Counted from the first letter of the stretch, positions 15,337-24,964 are shown. The stretch is 64,000 nt of DNA from an uncultured Bacteroidales bacterium (GCA_902802815.1 CADCNQ010000002.1:1-64000), one strand, 5' to 3'. Numbers and translations are program-made. The notes: generated by a model from the letters alone, not told the origin.

Positions 15337-16779
15337 ATGAGCATAATCCGGATTGACGAGGGCGTGGTGAGGAACCCCGAATGGCGTATGGATGCGCCTG
15401 TAAATCTCACCATTGACGATGGAATGCAGATTGCCGTTGTTGGCGACAACGCTGCAGGAAAGACCCGTCTGGTGGAAATCCTGACGGGCCACTACCCTCT
15501 CCTGCAAAACGAGGTGCACTATGATTTTTCAAAGACACCGCGCCCCCTCATATCCGACAACCTGAAATATATCACATTCCGCGACAGCTACGGGGAAAGC
15601 GACACCACATATTATCTGCAGCAACGCTGGAACCAGCACGATATAGACGAGAACACTCCCACCGTGGGACAACTGCTCTCCAAAGTGCCGGAAGCCGCAG
15701 CCGGATTGAGGGAACGTCTCTACAGCATGTTCCACATGGAGTCGCTGCTGAACGAATACATCATCAGCATCTCAAGCGGCGAACTGCGTAAGTTCCAGCT
15801 GACACGAGTGCTCCTCACCGCCCCTCACGTTCTTGTGATGGACAATCCGTATATCGGACTTGACGCTGAGACAAGAGACCAGCTCACCGGACTCTTCGAG
15901 ACAATGATACGAGAATGCAGTCTGGTGTGTGTACTTATTCTCTCGCGGGACGATATGATACCTGATTTTGTCACACATATCGTACCCGTAGAGGGTTTGC
16001 GTGTAAAACAGATGATACGTCGCGAGGAATACATTCCACGCAAACACTGGCGCGAGACTTCGTCGCACGAATTCACAACAGGTGTGACATCATCCGAAAC
16101 ACAGGTGCAGCGTCCCGAGATACTGCGCTTTACGGATGTCACCATACGCTACGGAGAACGTACTATCCTCAGGAATCTCAACTGGGTAGTACGACAGGGA
16201 GAGCGCTGGGCTCTTCGCGGAGAGAACGGTGCGGGAAAGAGCACACTTCTGTCTCTCGTCACTGCCGACAACCCGCAGGGATATGCCTGCGACATATCAC
16301 TCTTCGGACGCAAACGCGGCACGGGAGAAAGCATCTGGGACATCAAGAAACATATCGGCTACGTGTCCCCGGAGCTTCATCGGGCTTATCAGAAAGATAT
16401 TCCCGCTATTGACATCGTAGCCTCAGGACTCTCCGACTCCGTGGGTCTCTACCACCGTCCCACAGCCTCAGAACGCGAAAAATGTCTTGCGTGGATGCAA
16501 CGTTTCGGCATTGAAGCCATTGCTTCGCGCACATTCCTGAAACTTTCAAGCGGAGAACAGCGTCTCTGCCTCCTTGCCAGAGCATTCGTGAAACAGCCGG
16601 ATTTACTTATTCTCGACGAACCGCTTCACGGACTCGATCTGGGACGCTGCCTGATGGTGCAGCAAATCATCGACGACTACATGCAGGACTGCAACAAGAC
16701 ACTTATTATGGTGTCACACTACGCAGAGGAACTTCCACCCTGCATCACACACGAAAAGTTTCTGAAAAAGAATCTTTAG
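15337..16779 (+). CDS. Double ABC ATPase, ModF-like
   Basis: A 480-aa cytoplasmic protein with two ABC ATPase domains in one chain. Domain 1 has Walker A GDNAAGKT (36-43) and signature ISSGELRKFQL (about 145); domain 2 has Walker A GENGAGKST (about 295), signature LSSGEQRLCLLAR (about 407) and Walker B LLILDEPLHGLDLG. No membrane segments and no adjacent permease are present, as for ModF/PhrA-type proteins, whose role (molybdate- or repair-linked in names only) is poorly known. In domain 1, Walker B reads HVLVMDNPYIGLD, with Asn instead of the catalytic Glu, suggesting that site is weak or inactive. Confidence 0.85.
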   Translation: MSIIRIDEGVVRNPEWRMDAPVNLTIDDGMQIAVVGDNAAGKTRLVEILTGHYPLLQNEVHYDFSKTPRPLISDNLKYITFRDSYGESDTTYYLQQRWNQHDIDENTPTVGQLLSKVPEAAAGLRERLYSMFHMESLLNEYIISISSGELRKFQLTRVLLTAPHVLVMDNPYIGLDAETRDQLTGLFETMIRECSLVCVLILSRDDMIPDFVTHIVPVEGLRVKQMIRREEYIPRKHWRETSSHEFTTGVTSSETQVQRPEILRFTDVTIRYGERTILRNLNWVVRQGERWALRGENGAGKSTLLSLVTADNPQGYACDISLFGRKRGTGESIWDIKKHIGYVSPELHRAYQKDIPAIDIVASGLSDSVGLYHRPTASEREKCLAWMQRFGIEAIASRTFLKLSSGEQRLCLLARAFVKQPDLLILDEPLHGLDLGRCLMVQQIIDDYMQDCNKTLIMVSHYAEELPPCITHEKFLKKNL

Positions 16780-17543
16780 AAATCCCTGTCCTTCAGCACG
16801 GGGAATTTCTCTCTGAACGTACGGAGTTTCTCCATATCAAACTCGGCTGTCACAACAGATTCGCTGCCCGTAGGCGCCGCTGCTATCACATTACCGTAGG
16901 GATATACCACCACCGTACCTCCGTCGTATTCACACACGGGATCGTTGCCTATTCTGTTCACACCGAGCACATAACTCTGGTTTTCCATAGCCCGCGCCTG
17001 CAACAGGATATCCCAGGCGTGCTGACGCTTGTTAGGCCACGAGGCAGCATAAACGATACAGTCGTAGTCATCCATACAGCGTCCCCACATCGGGAAGCGC
17101 AAATCGAAACACACTTGCAACAGGAAACGAACACCTCTCCACTCCACTATGACCCGCTCTTTTCCGGGTGTATACGACATCGTCTCGCCGCCGTATTCAA
17201 AAAGATGGTGCTTATCGTAGTACACCACACCTCCTTCTCCCTCCGGACGGACGAAGTACATACGATTGCGCCATTGCGACACACCGTCTTCCACCACTCT
17301 TGTTGCCACACTGCCGCACACGGCAGCCTTGCGCTCCTCGGCCATGCTTTTCATCCATTCGAGTGTCTCTGCGCTCCAACGCGGCGAGATACAATCTTCC
17401 GGTTCTACAACAAAACCTGTGTCAAACATCTCAGGCATCACATACAAATCTGCATCGGTACGACGCATCATCTCTCCGAAGTGCTGTCTGTTGTTCTCGG
17501 GCTTCGCCCACAATATATCCGATTGAAGAAGTGCTACTTTCAT
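16776..17543 (-). CDS. Carbon-nitrogen hydrolase, omega-amidase type
   Basis: A 255-aa nitrilase-superfamily enzyme with the Glu-Lys-Cys triad visible: E38 in VMPEMFDTGF, K111 in YYDKHHLF and C145 in LLQVCFDLRFP. The closest type is YafV/Nit2 omega-amidase, which hydrolyses alpha-ketoglutaramate or ketosuccinamate, removing by-products of glutamine transamination. The start at MKVALLQSD is the family start; an upstream ATG at 17579 would add 12 residues inside the ilvC terminator. The gene converges with the ABC ATPase gene and overlaps it by 4 bp. Confidence 0.9.
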   Translation of the reverse strand: MKVALLQSDILWAKPENNRQHFGEMMRRTDADLYVMPEMFDTGFVVEPEDCISPRWSAETLEWMKSMAEERKAAVCGSVATRVVEDGVSQWRNRMYFVRPEGEGGVVYYDKHHLFEYGGETMSYTPGKERVIVEWRGVRFLLQVCFDLRFPMWGRCMDDYDCIVYAASWPNKRQHAWDILLQARAMENQSYVLGVNRIGNDPVCEYDGGTVVVYPYGNVIAAAPTGSESVVTAEFDMEKLRTFREKFPVLKDRDF

Positions 17544-17553
17544 GGTGGAAATG

Positions 17554-17601
17554 ATTAAAAAATGTGGAGAGCGCCACACCTCTGCGATGCCGGCGCTCTC
17601 C
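17554..17601 (-). terminator. Terminator of the ilv operon
   Basis: A perfect 10-bp stem, ggagagcgcc (17566-17575) and ggcgctctcc (17592-17601), followed on the minus strand by a T-run (ttttttaat). It lies 12 bp after the ilvC stop codon. Confidence 0.8.
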
Positions 17602-17613
17602 GCTTATTGTCAA

Positions 17614-18657
17614 TTAGTTGTTCTCAGGACGGAGTTTGCGAACCACCTCAGCGGTACGCCACATCTCGCTCTCGTGGAGAGCCTTGAGCTCCTTCTCAAG
17701 ACCTACACGATAGTCGGGCTTGGAGTTGGCGTCGATAGAGATCTGAGCCTCGTTGCCGCTCTTCACGCTGGCATAGAGTTTCTCCACCACGGGCTTGATA
17801 GCATCGTGGAAGGGGCCCATCCAGTCGAGAGCGCCGCGCTGTGCAGTTGTAGAACAGTTGGCATACATCCAGTCCATACCCTTAGCAGCGAAGAGAGGCA
17901 TCAGCGACTGTGTCAACTCCTCAACGGTCTCGTTGAAAGCCTCAGAGGGAGTGTGACCGTTCTCGCGCAGCACCTCGTACTGAGCCAGGAGCAGACCCTG
18001 AATAGCACCCATCAGCGAACCGCGCTCGCCGGTGAGGTCGGAAGTAGCCTCGCGCTGGAATGTTGTCTCGAAGAGGTAACCGCTACCGATACCAATACCC
18101 AGAGCAAGAGTGCGCTCGAGAGCCTTACCCGTGTAGTCCTGATATACAGCGTAAGAGCTGTTCAGACCGCGACCCTCAAGGAACATGGTACGCAGTGATG
18201 TACCAGAACCCTTGGGAGCAACCATGATAACATCGATGTCCTTCTGGGGAACACAACCTGTGCGGTCGTTCCAAGTGATAGCGAAACCGTGAGAGAAATA
18301 CAGAGCGTTACCGGGCTGCAGGCACTTCTGCAGTGTGGGCCATACACTCATCACAGCTGCGTCAGAGAGCAGACACATAACGATGGTACCCTTTGTGGCA
18401 GCCTCCTCGATAGAGAAGAGTGTCTCACCCGGCTTCCAGCCGTCAGCAACAGCCTTGTCGTAGGTCTTACCCTGACGCTGACCGACGATTACATTGAAAC
18501 CGTTGTCGCGCAGGTTGCAAGCCTGACCGGGACCCTGCACGCCGTAACCGATTACGGCAATTGTCTCGTCCTTCAACACCTCACGAGCCTTCTCGAGAGG
18601 AAACTCCTCGCGGGTCATCACTTCCTCGATAACGCCGCCAAAATTCATTTTTGCCAT
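17614..18657 (-). CDS. ilvC: Ketol-acid reductoisomerase (NADP+)
   Basis: Second common step of valine/isoleucine synthesis: Mg-dependent isomerisation and NADPH reduction of acetolactate. At 347 aa it is a class I short form. The Rossmann motif is GYGVQGPGQACNLRDNG, the cofactor loop VGQRQGKTYD suggests NADPH, and the C-terminal helical KARI domain has the SDTAE-like SNxAxxG region replaced by family-typical residues. It is the last gene of the ilvD-ilvB-ilvN-thioesterase-ilvC operon, 60 bp after the thioesterase, and is followed by a clear terminator. Confidence 0.95.
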   Translation of the reverse strand: MAKMNFGGVIEEVMTREEFPLEKAREVLKDETIAVIGYGVQGPGQACNLRDNGFNVIVGQRQGKTYDKAVADGWKPGETLFSIEEAATKGTIVMCLLSDAAVMSVWPTLQKCLQPGNALYFSHGFAITWNDRTGCVPQKDIDVIMVAPKGSGTSLRTMFLEGRGLNSSYAVYQDYTGKALERTLALGIGIGSGYLFETTFQREATSDLTGERGSLMGAIQGLLLAQYEVLRENGHTPSEAFNETVEELTQSLMPLFAAKGMDWMYANCSTTAQRGALDWMGPFHDAIKPVVEKLYASVKSGNEAQISIDANSKPDYRVGLEKELKALHESEMWRTAEVVRKLRPENN

Positions 18658-18717
18658 TGTCTTTCTTTTTTAATGGTTTGGTTATTGTTTACTATATGTT
18701 TTCTCTTTTTATATTTC

Positions 18718-19461
18718 TCATTCAAAGAATATTATCCTCGACTGGCACACCACACTGCCGTCAGCTTTCTTCACCTCCACATCCTTTTCGCCGTGCTCTC
18801 CTTCCTGAACGTAGAACGAGAGTTCGTCGCCCATTCTGGCTTCCGTCTTGTAGGCAATCTCGAAGCGCCTGATACCCTTCTCAAACTGTTCCAGAGGGAA
18901 GAGATTCAGAATGTGTTCCACATATTTTATGGAGTTGACGTGACCGTTGATATCAATGTCGCTGTATTGAGGTTGGAGAGTGCGCACGAGAGCGGCGTTG
19001 TCGAAGCGGTAGCGTCCGTGCCCCTCTATAGGGCATACGTTTTCCTCCTCGCTCACCACATAACGCAGGATATCTCCGTCGTAGAGCGTCATCAGGTCGC
19101 ACGGTTTGCGCGTATCGATATCTATCATCGCCCACACGCTGCGTGCATATCCCATCGGTGTGCCGTCTTCGCGCAGGATGGAGAAGTTACGGTTGGTGAA
19201 CAGCTTCATCACGCTCTCCACCCACGTGCGTATCTCTATGTTCTCATAGTTGCGCGGCATCTCCGTCATCTCTATCGACAGACGCGAGAGCACCCACGTG
19301 TGCTGTGTCTCATTCAGCGCTCCGATGCCCCACCCCCTTCGTGTGGAGTGGTTGCCGGCTGCGTTGAGAAGGTGATTACCCAGCACACCCATGAATATCC
19401 TCCCCGTGAAGTCCACGTGGAAGGGTTCGACATACACCTTATGAGAATCTATCTTCTCCAT
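18718..19461 (-). CDS. Acyl-ACP thioesterase
   Basis: A 247-aa protein with two hotdog folds, matching the bacterial acyl-ACP thioesterase family (PF01643): N-terminal YVEPFHVDFTGRIFMGVLGNHLLNAA-type helix, RLSIEMTEMPRNYENIEIRTWV, and in the second half DIDINGHVNSIKYVEHILN carrying the Asn/His catalytic residues. It releases free fatty acids from acyl carrier protein. It sits between ilvN and ilvC, a placement also known from other Bacteroidetes, which may tie branched-chain supply to branched fatty acid release (inference). Confidence 0.88.
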   Translation of the reverse strand: MEKIDSHKVYVEPFHVDFTGRIFMGVLGNHLLNAAGNHSTRRGWGIGALNETQHTWVLSRLSIEMTEMPRNYENIEIRTWVESVMKLFTNRNFSILREDGTPMGYARSVWAMIDIDTRKPCDLMTLYDGDILRYVVSEEENVCPIEGHGRYRFDNAALVRTLQPQYSDIDINGHVNSIKYVEHILNLFPLEQFEKGIRRFEIAYKTEARMGDELSFYVQEGEHGEKDVEVKKADGSVVCQSRIIFFE

Positions 19462-19467
19462 GCTTCC

Positions 19468-20010
19468 TTATTTGTTCAGCTCACGCTGCTCCAGATACTG
19501 GTCGAGGTGTTCGATGCAGTCGCGTGTCACAGCGATGCGTCCCGAGCGTACGAACTGTCTCACGATACCCATCTCGTTGAGTGCTTCGAAGAGAGATAGG
19601 ATATCCTCCGTGAGTCCCTTCTTCTCCACGATGCTGAATGTGGGGTTCACCTCCACAATGCGTGCTCCGTGATGACGCACAGCCTTGCTGGCGGCGGGGT
19701 TCTGCAGCAGACCCTCCGTACTTATCTTCAGCAGGCAGGCCTCCATGATGAATATCTCGTCGTCGGTGAAATAGTTAGCCTGCAACACATCGATTTTCTT
19801 CTCCATCTGCTTGCACAGCGTCATCACCATCTCCTCCGTGCAGAAACACGTGATGGTGTATTTGTGCACACCGGGAGTTGACGAGGCGCACACATTGAGG
19901 CTCTCGATGTTCACCTGGCGGCGTGTAAACACAGCTGTGATTTGGTTCAATATACCAGCAAAGTTCTCTGAGTATATGATGAGGGTATATAGTTTCGTTT
20001 CCATCAGCAT
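19468..20010 (-). CDS. ilvN: Acetolactate synthase small (regulatory) subunit
   Basis: A 180-aa protein with an N-terminal ACT domain (ETKLYTLIIYSENFAGILNQIT... at about 4-75) and the C-terminal ALS_ss_C-like domain. It activates the large subunit and confers valine feedback inhibition. Two ATGs (20010 and 20004) are possible; both overlap the ilvB stop, giving translational coupling. It ends 6 bp before the thioesterase start. Confidence 0.93.
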   Translation of the reverse strand: MLMETKLYTLIIYSENFAGILNQITAVFTRRQVNIESLNVCASSTPGVHKYTITCFCTEEMVMTLCKQMEKKIDVLQANYFTDDEIFIMEACLLKISTEGLLQNPAASKAVRHHGARIVEVNPTFSIVEKKGLTEDILSLFEALNEMGIVRQFVRSGRIAVTRDCIEHLDQYLEQRELNK

Positions 20011-21716
20011 TCTACGTTAAGTTGCATTTCATCCACAGCCCGTCCGGGTGCCGTCATGGGTTCCACGTTGGCGTCGGGCTTTATCACAGCCTCCAGGAAG
20101 AAGGCTCCCTTCGTGTTGAGCATCTCCTGAATGGCGTCCTGCAGCTCTGCCCTGTCCTTCACAATGCGGTGAGGAATGTTGTAGGCCTCAGCCACCTTGC
20201 CGAAGTCGGGATTCACCATGGGAGTGAACGAGCGCTTGTGGTTGAAGAACATATCCTGCCACTGACGCACATTGCCCAGATAGCTGTTGTTGAGGAGTAT
20301 CATCTTCACGGGAATCTGGTATTCCATGATGGTGCCGAACTCCTGTATCATCATCTGCAGACCTCCGTCGCCCATGAAGCAGCATACCGTGCGGTCGGGA
20401 GCACCGTATGTGGCACCCATTGCTGCGGGCAGTCCGTAGCCCATCGTACCCATACCGCCGGAAGTGGCAATCGAACGGGGCTTGTGGAACTTGTAGTAGC
20501 GCACCGACATCAGCTGGTTCTGACCCACGTCGGTCACCAGTATTGATTCAGAATTGGTGGCCTTTGCCACAGCGTGTGCCACCTCACCCATGAGCAGCGG
20601 ACCGCTCGTCGGCTTCGTTGCGGGTGTTATCACGCGCTCTATTTCCTGCTGACGCAGCGGCTGGAACGATTCCTTCCAATCCGTGTGATCAGCTTCCTTC
20701 AGCAATGCCGTGATGGCGGGCAGCGTCTTCTTGCAGTCACCCACAACGGCCACCGTCGTCTTCACGTTCTTGTCTATCTCGGAGGCATCGATGTCCAGAT
20801 GTATTATCTTAGCCTGCTTGGCATACTTGCTCAGATTGCCCGTCACGCGGTCGGAGAAGCGCATGCCGACTGCGATAATCACATCGGCCTCCTGCTCCTT
20901 GATATTCACGCTGTAGCTGCCGTGCATACCGAGCATACCCATATTGAGCTTGTGGTTGGAAGGCAGAGCGGAAAGTCCCAGCATCGTACGTCCGGCCGGT
21001 ATGTCGGCTTTCTCGAGGAATGCCTTGAGTTCTTCCTGGGCATTACCCAGTTCCACACCCTGTCCCACCAGCGCCAGAGGTTTCTTTGCGCTGTTGATGA
21101 GTTCGGCAGCTGCCTTGATGGCTTCTTCCTTCGGTTCGGGAGAAGGCACGTAGGAACGTATGAAGTGCACGTTGGCGGGCTTGTATTCCACGAGGTCCGT
21201 CTGTGCGTTCTTCGTGAAGTCGAGCACCACAGGACCTGGTCTGCCCGAACTTGCGATAAAGAATGCACGGCTCACAGCCCATGCCACATCTTCCGCACGT
21301 CGTATCTGGTATGTCCATTTCGTGATGGGCTGTGCCACGCTCACGAGGTCCACCTCCTGGAAGGCATCGCTTCCCAGCATCGGGGTTCCCACCTGTCCGG
21401 CTATCACCACGATGGGCGTCGAGTCCATCATAGCGTCTGCCACACCTGTCAGCGTGTTTGTCACACCGGGACCCGATGTCACCAGCGTCACACCCACCTT
21501 GCCGCTCACTCGGGCAAAACCTTCTGCTGCGTGTGTGGCGGCCTGTTCGTGGCGCACCAGCACGTGTTCAAAACATTTCTTCTCTCCTCTTGTGTAGTCG
21601 TAGAGAGCATCGTAGGTGGGCATGATAGCTCCGCCCGGATAACCGAATATGGTGGTTACGCCTTCATTCTTCAGCGAAAGCATCAATGCCTCTGCACCTG
21701 TTACCTTTTCTGCCAT
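20004..21716 (-). CDS. ilvB: Acetolactate synthase large (catalytic) subunit
   Basis: A 570-aa thiamine-diphosphate enzyme forming acetolactate or acetohydroxybutyrate from pyruvate. The N-terminal Pyr domain has FGYPGGAIMPTYDAL and the proton-relay Glu in VLVRHEQAATHAAEG; a central FAD-binding domain follows; the C-terminal PP domain carries the TPP/Mg motif GDGGLQMMIQEFGT...NNSYLGNVRQWQ. Length and motifs are complete. It lies 47 bp after ilvD, a spacer that holds a heptamer repeat (21736-21763). Confidence 0.96.
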   Translation of the reverse strand: MAEKVTGAEALMLSLKNEGVTTIFGYPGGAIMPTYDALYDYTRGEKKCFEHVLVRHEQAATHAAEGFARVSGKVGVTLVTSGPGVTNTLTGVADAMMDSTPIVVIAGQVGTPMLGSDAFQEVDLVSVAQPITKWTYQIRRAEDVAWAVSRAFFIASSGRPGPVVLDFTKNAQTDLVEYKPANVHFIRSYVPSPEPKEEAIKAAAELINSAKKPLALVGQGVELGNAQEELKAFLEKADIPAGRTMLGLSALPSNHKLNMGMLGMHGSYSVNIKEQEADVIIAVGMRFSDRVTGNLSKYAKQAKIIHLDIDASEIDKNVKTTVAVVGDCKKTLPAITALLKEADHTDWKESFQPLRQQEIERVITPATKPTSGPLLMGEVAHAVAKATNSESILVTDVGQNQLMSVRYYKFHKPRSIATSGGMGTMGYGLPAAMGATYGAPDRTVCCFMGDGGLQMMIQEFGTIMEYQIPVKMILLNNSYLGNVRQWQDMFFNHKRSFTPMVNPDFGKVAEAYNIPHRIVKDRAELQDAIQEMLNTKGAFFLEAVIKPDANVEPMTAPGRAVDEMQLNVEC

Positions 21717-21735
21717 TATATTTTTAAGCCTAAAA

Positions 21736-21763
21736 CTCTAAACTCTCAAATCTCAAATCTCAA
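21736..21763. repeat. Heptamer repeat in the ilvD-ilvB spacer, 4 units
   Basis: Units ctctaaa, ctctcaa, atctcaa, atctcaa occupy most of the 47-bp gap between ilvD and ilvB. On the transcribed (minus) strand these read as gtttaga/gttgaga-type units, as at 40619 and 60655. Confidence 0.8.
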
Positions 21764-23566
21764 CTATTCTATTATCCTCACACCGCCCTTGTCTGCCGAT
21801 GCAACACTCTGAGCATAAGCACGGAGCGCCTTCGACACCACGCGGTTTCTCTTCAGGGGCTGCTGCGGACGTGCAGCGAGTTCCTCGTCGGAGAGCTTCA
21901 CGTTGATTGAGCGGCTTGGGATATCGATGACGATGATGTCGCCGTCTTTTATCTTGCCGATATTGCCTCCGCTGGCAGCCTCCGGTGAGATATGTCCGAT
22001 GGAAAGTCCCGACGTGCCGCCGGAGAAGCGTCCGTCTGTGATGAGGGCGCATTCCTTACCCATGTGCATCGATTTGATGTAGCTCGTGGGATACAGCATC
22101 TCCTGCATACCGGGTCCTCCCTTGGGGCCCTCGTGTGTGATCACCACGCAGTCGCCCTTCTTCACCTTGCCGCCGAGTATTCCCTCGCAGGCATCCTCCT
22201 GTGAGTCGAACACCACAGCCGGTCCCTCGAAATGCCATAGCTCAGGAGCCACACCTGCGGTCTTCACCACGCAGCCGTCCTGTGCTATGTTGCCGAAGAG
22301 CACGGCCATACCGCCGTCTTTCGTGTAGGCATGCTCGATGTCACGGATGCAGCCCTCGCTGCGGTCTGTGTCAAGTGTCTCCCACTGTGCGTTCTGCGAA
22401 CCCATCTTCGTGGAGAACTTACCGCCAGGCGCACTTCTGTAGATGCGCTCTGCCTCGGGATCGATGCTCTCGCCCGTGATGCTGTATTTCTTGATGTCCT
22501 CACCCAGTGTGGCACCGTTCACTCTCTTGCAGTCGAGATTGAGCAGACCTCCCTTGGCCAGTTCACCCAGGATGCCGAGGATACCGCCTGCGCGGTTCTC
22601 CTCCTGGATGGAGTATTTCTGCCAGTTGGGTGCCAGCTTGCAGAGGAATGGCACCTTGCGCGAGAGGCGGTCGATGTCCTGCATCTTGAATTCCACCTCG
22701 CCCTCCTGTGCCACAGCCAGCAGGTGCAGCACGGTGTTGGTGCTTGCTCCCATGGCGATGTCGAGCGTCATTGCGTTGAGGAAGGCCTCGCGTGTAGCTA
22801 TCGAACGGGGCAGCACACTCTCGTCGCCCTCTTCGTAGTATTTCAGAGCGTTCTTCACTATCAGCTTGGCTGCGTCGCGGAAGAGCTGCACGCGGTTCAC
22901 GTGTGTGGCCAGTATGCTGCCGTTGCCGGGCAGTGAGAGGCCGATAGCCTCCGTCAGCGAGTTCATCGAGTTGGCTGTGAACATACCCGAACACGCACCG
23001 CATCCGGGGCAGGCACACTGCTCCACCTCAGCCAGTTCCTCGTCGCTCACGGTGGGGTCTCCGCCCTTGATCATCGCTGTGATGAGGTCGGCGTTCTCGC
23101 CTTTGTACTTACCGGCTTCCATCGGACCGCCGCTCACGAACACTGCGGGGATGTTGAGCCTCATGGCAGCCATCAGCATACCGGGCGTCACCTTGTCGCA
23201 GTTCGAGATGCATATCATGGCATCTGCCTTGTGTGCATTCACCATGTATTCCACCGAGTCGGCTATCACGTCGCGCGAAGGCAGCGAATAGAGCATACCG
23301 TCGTGCCCCATGGCGATACCGTCGTCCACGGCGATGGTGTTGAATTCGGCTGCATAGCATCCCAAGGCCTCTATCTCGGCTTTCACTATCTGACCTATCT
23401 CATGCAGATGAGTGTGTCCGGGCACGAACTGTGTGAACGAGTTGACAATGGCGATGATGGGTTTGCCGAACTGCTCCCTCTTCATTCCGTTTGCCACCCA
23501 CAGGGCGCGGGCTCCTGCCATGCGTCGTCCTTCCGTACAGACTGCACTTCTAAGCTGTTTTTTCAT
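21764..23566 (-). CDS. ilvD: Dihydroxy-acid dehydratase
   Basis: A 600-aa Fe-S dehydratase that converts dihydroxy-isovalerate or -methylvalerate to the 2-keto acids. The IlvD/Edd family is clear: [17 protein letters not shown] start ([14 protein letters not shown]), [14 protein letters not shown] with a cluster Cys, [21 protein letters not shown], and near the end [21 protein letters not shown]. First gene of the operon, with its own -7 box at 23612. Confidence 0.96.
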   Translation of the reverse strand: MKKQLRSAVCTEGRRMAGARALWVANGMKREQFGKPIIAIVNSFTQFVPGHTHLHEIGQIVKAEIEALGCYAAEFNTIAVDDGIAMGHDGMLYSLPSRDVIADSVEYMVNAHKADAMICISNCDKVTPGMLMAAMRLNIPAVFVSGGPMEAGKYKGENADLITAMIKGGDPTVSDEELAEVEQCACPGCGACSGMFTANSMNSLTEAIGLSLPGNGSILATHVNRVQLFRDAAKLIVKNALKYYEEGDESVLPRSIATREAFLNAMTLDIAMGASTNTVLHLLAVAQEGEVEFKMQDIDRLSRKVPFLCKLAPNWQKYSIQEENRAGGILGILGELAKGGLLNLDCKRVNGATLGEDIKKYSITGESIDPEAERIYRSAPGGKFSTKMGSQNAQWETLDTDRSEGCIRDIEHAYTKDGGMAVLFGNIAQDGCVVKTAGVAPELWHFEGPAVVFDSQEDACEGILGGKVKKGDCVVITHEGPKGGPGMQEMLYPTSYIKSMHMGKECALITDGRFSGGTSGLSIGHISPEAASGGNIGKIKDGDIIVIDIPSRSINVKLSDEELAARPQQPLKRNRVVSKALRAYAQSVASADKGGVRIIE

Positions 23567-23611
23567 ATATTCAGAGCGTCTTTTTTGTGTTTATTACATA
23601 AATATCGGGCG

Positions 23612-23619
23612 CAAAGGTA
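23612..23619 (-). promoter_or_regulatory. -7 box (tacctttg) of the ilv operon
   Basis: The minus strand reads tacctttg, 45 bp before the ilvD ATG. The 45-bp leader is too short for a classical attenuator peptide plus terminator pair, and none is visible. Confidence 0.6.
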
Positions 23620-23715
23620 CGAAAATTTGTTTAATTAAAGAGGATAATATGCAAAGATTATGGATTAAAGACCGTAATTTGTCACCTATCCGCTCCTATC
23701 TTCCGATATTTTTCG

Positions 23716-23723
23716 TATATTTG
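23716..23723 (+). promoter_or_regulatory. -7 box (tatatttg) of the alcohol dehydrogenase gene
   Basis: A TAnnTTTG match 86 bp before the ATG at 23810. The leader carries ctgagcgtagcgaaagc (23770-23786), loosely similar to 26733-26757. Confidence 0.55.
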
Positions 23724-23809
23724 TCCTCGAAAATCAACATTAAACATTTTCTTTGCGCCAGCAATGAGGCTGAGCGTAGCGAAAGCAACCCATAACCATT
23801 AACCAAAAC

Positions 23810-24964
23810 ATGTCCCAGCGTTTCATTCTCAACGAAGTCAGTTACTTTGGTGCCGGCGCCCGCAAGGAGTTGCCGGAAGTCATTTCCCGTATGAATCTCC
23901 ACAAGGCTCTCGTCTGCTCCGACAAGGGCCTCATCAAGGTGGGTACCACCAAGATGGTCACCGACGTCCTCGATGCCGCAGGATTCCCCTACGACATCTA
24001 TTCCGAAATCAAGCCCAACCCCACCGTCACCAATGTGAAGCAGGGTGTCGAGGCCTTCAAGGCATCCGGTGCCGACTGCATCATAGCCATCGGAGGCGGC
24101 AGTTCGATGGATACCGCCAAGGGTATCGGCATTGTGGCCAACAACCCGGAATTCTCTGATGTTGTGTCTCTTGAGGGCTGTGCTCCCACCAAGCACAAGA
24201 GTGTGCCCATCATCGCCCTTCCCACTACGGCTGGTACGGGTGCAGAGGTCACCATCAACTACGTCATCATCGACGAGGAGCGCCAGGCCAAGATGGTGTG
24301 TGTCGACCCCAACGACATACCCGCCGTTGCCATTGTCGACCCCGAACTGATGTATTCGCTCCCCAAGGGTCTCACCGCTGCTACCGGTATGGATGCCCTC
24401 ACCCACGCCATCGAGGGCTATATCACCAAGGGTGCCTGGGTGATGTCCGACATGTACGAACTGCAGGCCATCAAGATGATTGCCGAGAATCTGCCTCTCG
24501 CTGTCGATGAGCCCACCAATCCCAAAGGTCGCGAAGCAATGGCCCTTGCACAGTATATCGCTGCACAGGCGTTCTCCAATGTGGGTCTCGGCCTCGTTCA
24601 CGGTATGGCTCATCCGATGGGTTCTCTCCACGATGTGCCCCACGGCGTTGCCAACGCTCTGCTGCTGCCCACCATCATGGAGTTCAACATGCCGGAGCGC
24701 ATTGAGAAATTCGGCATCATTGCCCAGCACATGGGTGTCGACACCACGGGTATGACTCCCCAGCAGGCTGCTCAGGCTGCCGTCGATGCTGTGAAGGCAT
24801 TGTCCATCCGCGTGGGCATTCCCCAGCACCTCAGCGACCTCGGTATCACGGCTGCTGACATCCCCGCTCTGGCCGACCAGGCTCTTGCCGACGTCTGCAC
24901 TCCTGGCAATCCCCGCGATGTAACATTAGATGATATTAAAGCACTTTATACCAAGGTATTGTAA
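23810..24964 (+). CDS. Iron-containing alcohol dehydrogenase (FucO-like)
   Basis: A 384-aa group III alcohol dehydrogenase. Cofactor-binding GGGSSMDTAKG (about 96-106) and the metal ligands in LVHGMAHPMGSLHDVPHGVANAL (about 262-285) are intact. It resembles lactaldehyde reductase FucO, which reduces L-lactaldehyde to 1,2-propanediol during fucose or rhamnose fermentation, but no fucose or rhamnose genes are nearby, so another aldehyde (butyraldehyde, acetaldehyde) is possible. Codon use is C-rich at third positions, suggesting strong expression. It is followed by a strong terminator and faces rubrerythrin. Confidence 0.9.
   Translation: MSQRFILNEVSYFGAGARKELPEVISRMNLHKALVCSDKGLIKVGTTKMVTDVLDAAGFPYDIYSEIKPNPTVTNVKQGVEAFKASGADCIIAIGGGSSMDTAKGIGIVANNPEFSDVVSLEGCAPTKHKSVPIIALPTTAGTGAEVTINYVIIDEERQAKMVCVDPNDIPAVAIVDPELMYSLPKGLTAATGMDALTHAIEGYITKGAWVMSDMYELQAIKMIAENLPLAVDEPTNPKGREAMALAQYIAAQAFSNVGLGLVHGMAHPMGSLHDVPHGVANALLLPTIMEFNMPERIEKFGIIAQHMGVDTTGMTPQQAAQAAVDAVKALSIRVGIPQHLSDLGITAADIPALADQALADVCTPGNPRDVTLDDIKALYTKVL

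Noticed and set aside
23724..23809. Regulatory RNA in the alcohol dehydrogenase leader
   Set aside because: The 86-nt leader has no stable hairpin pair with a terminator and no known aptamer pattern.
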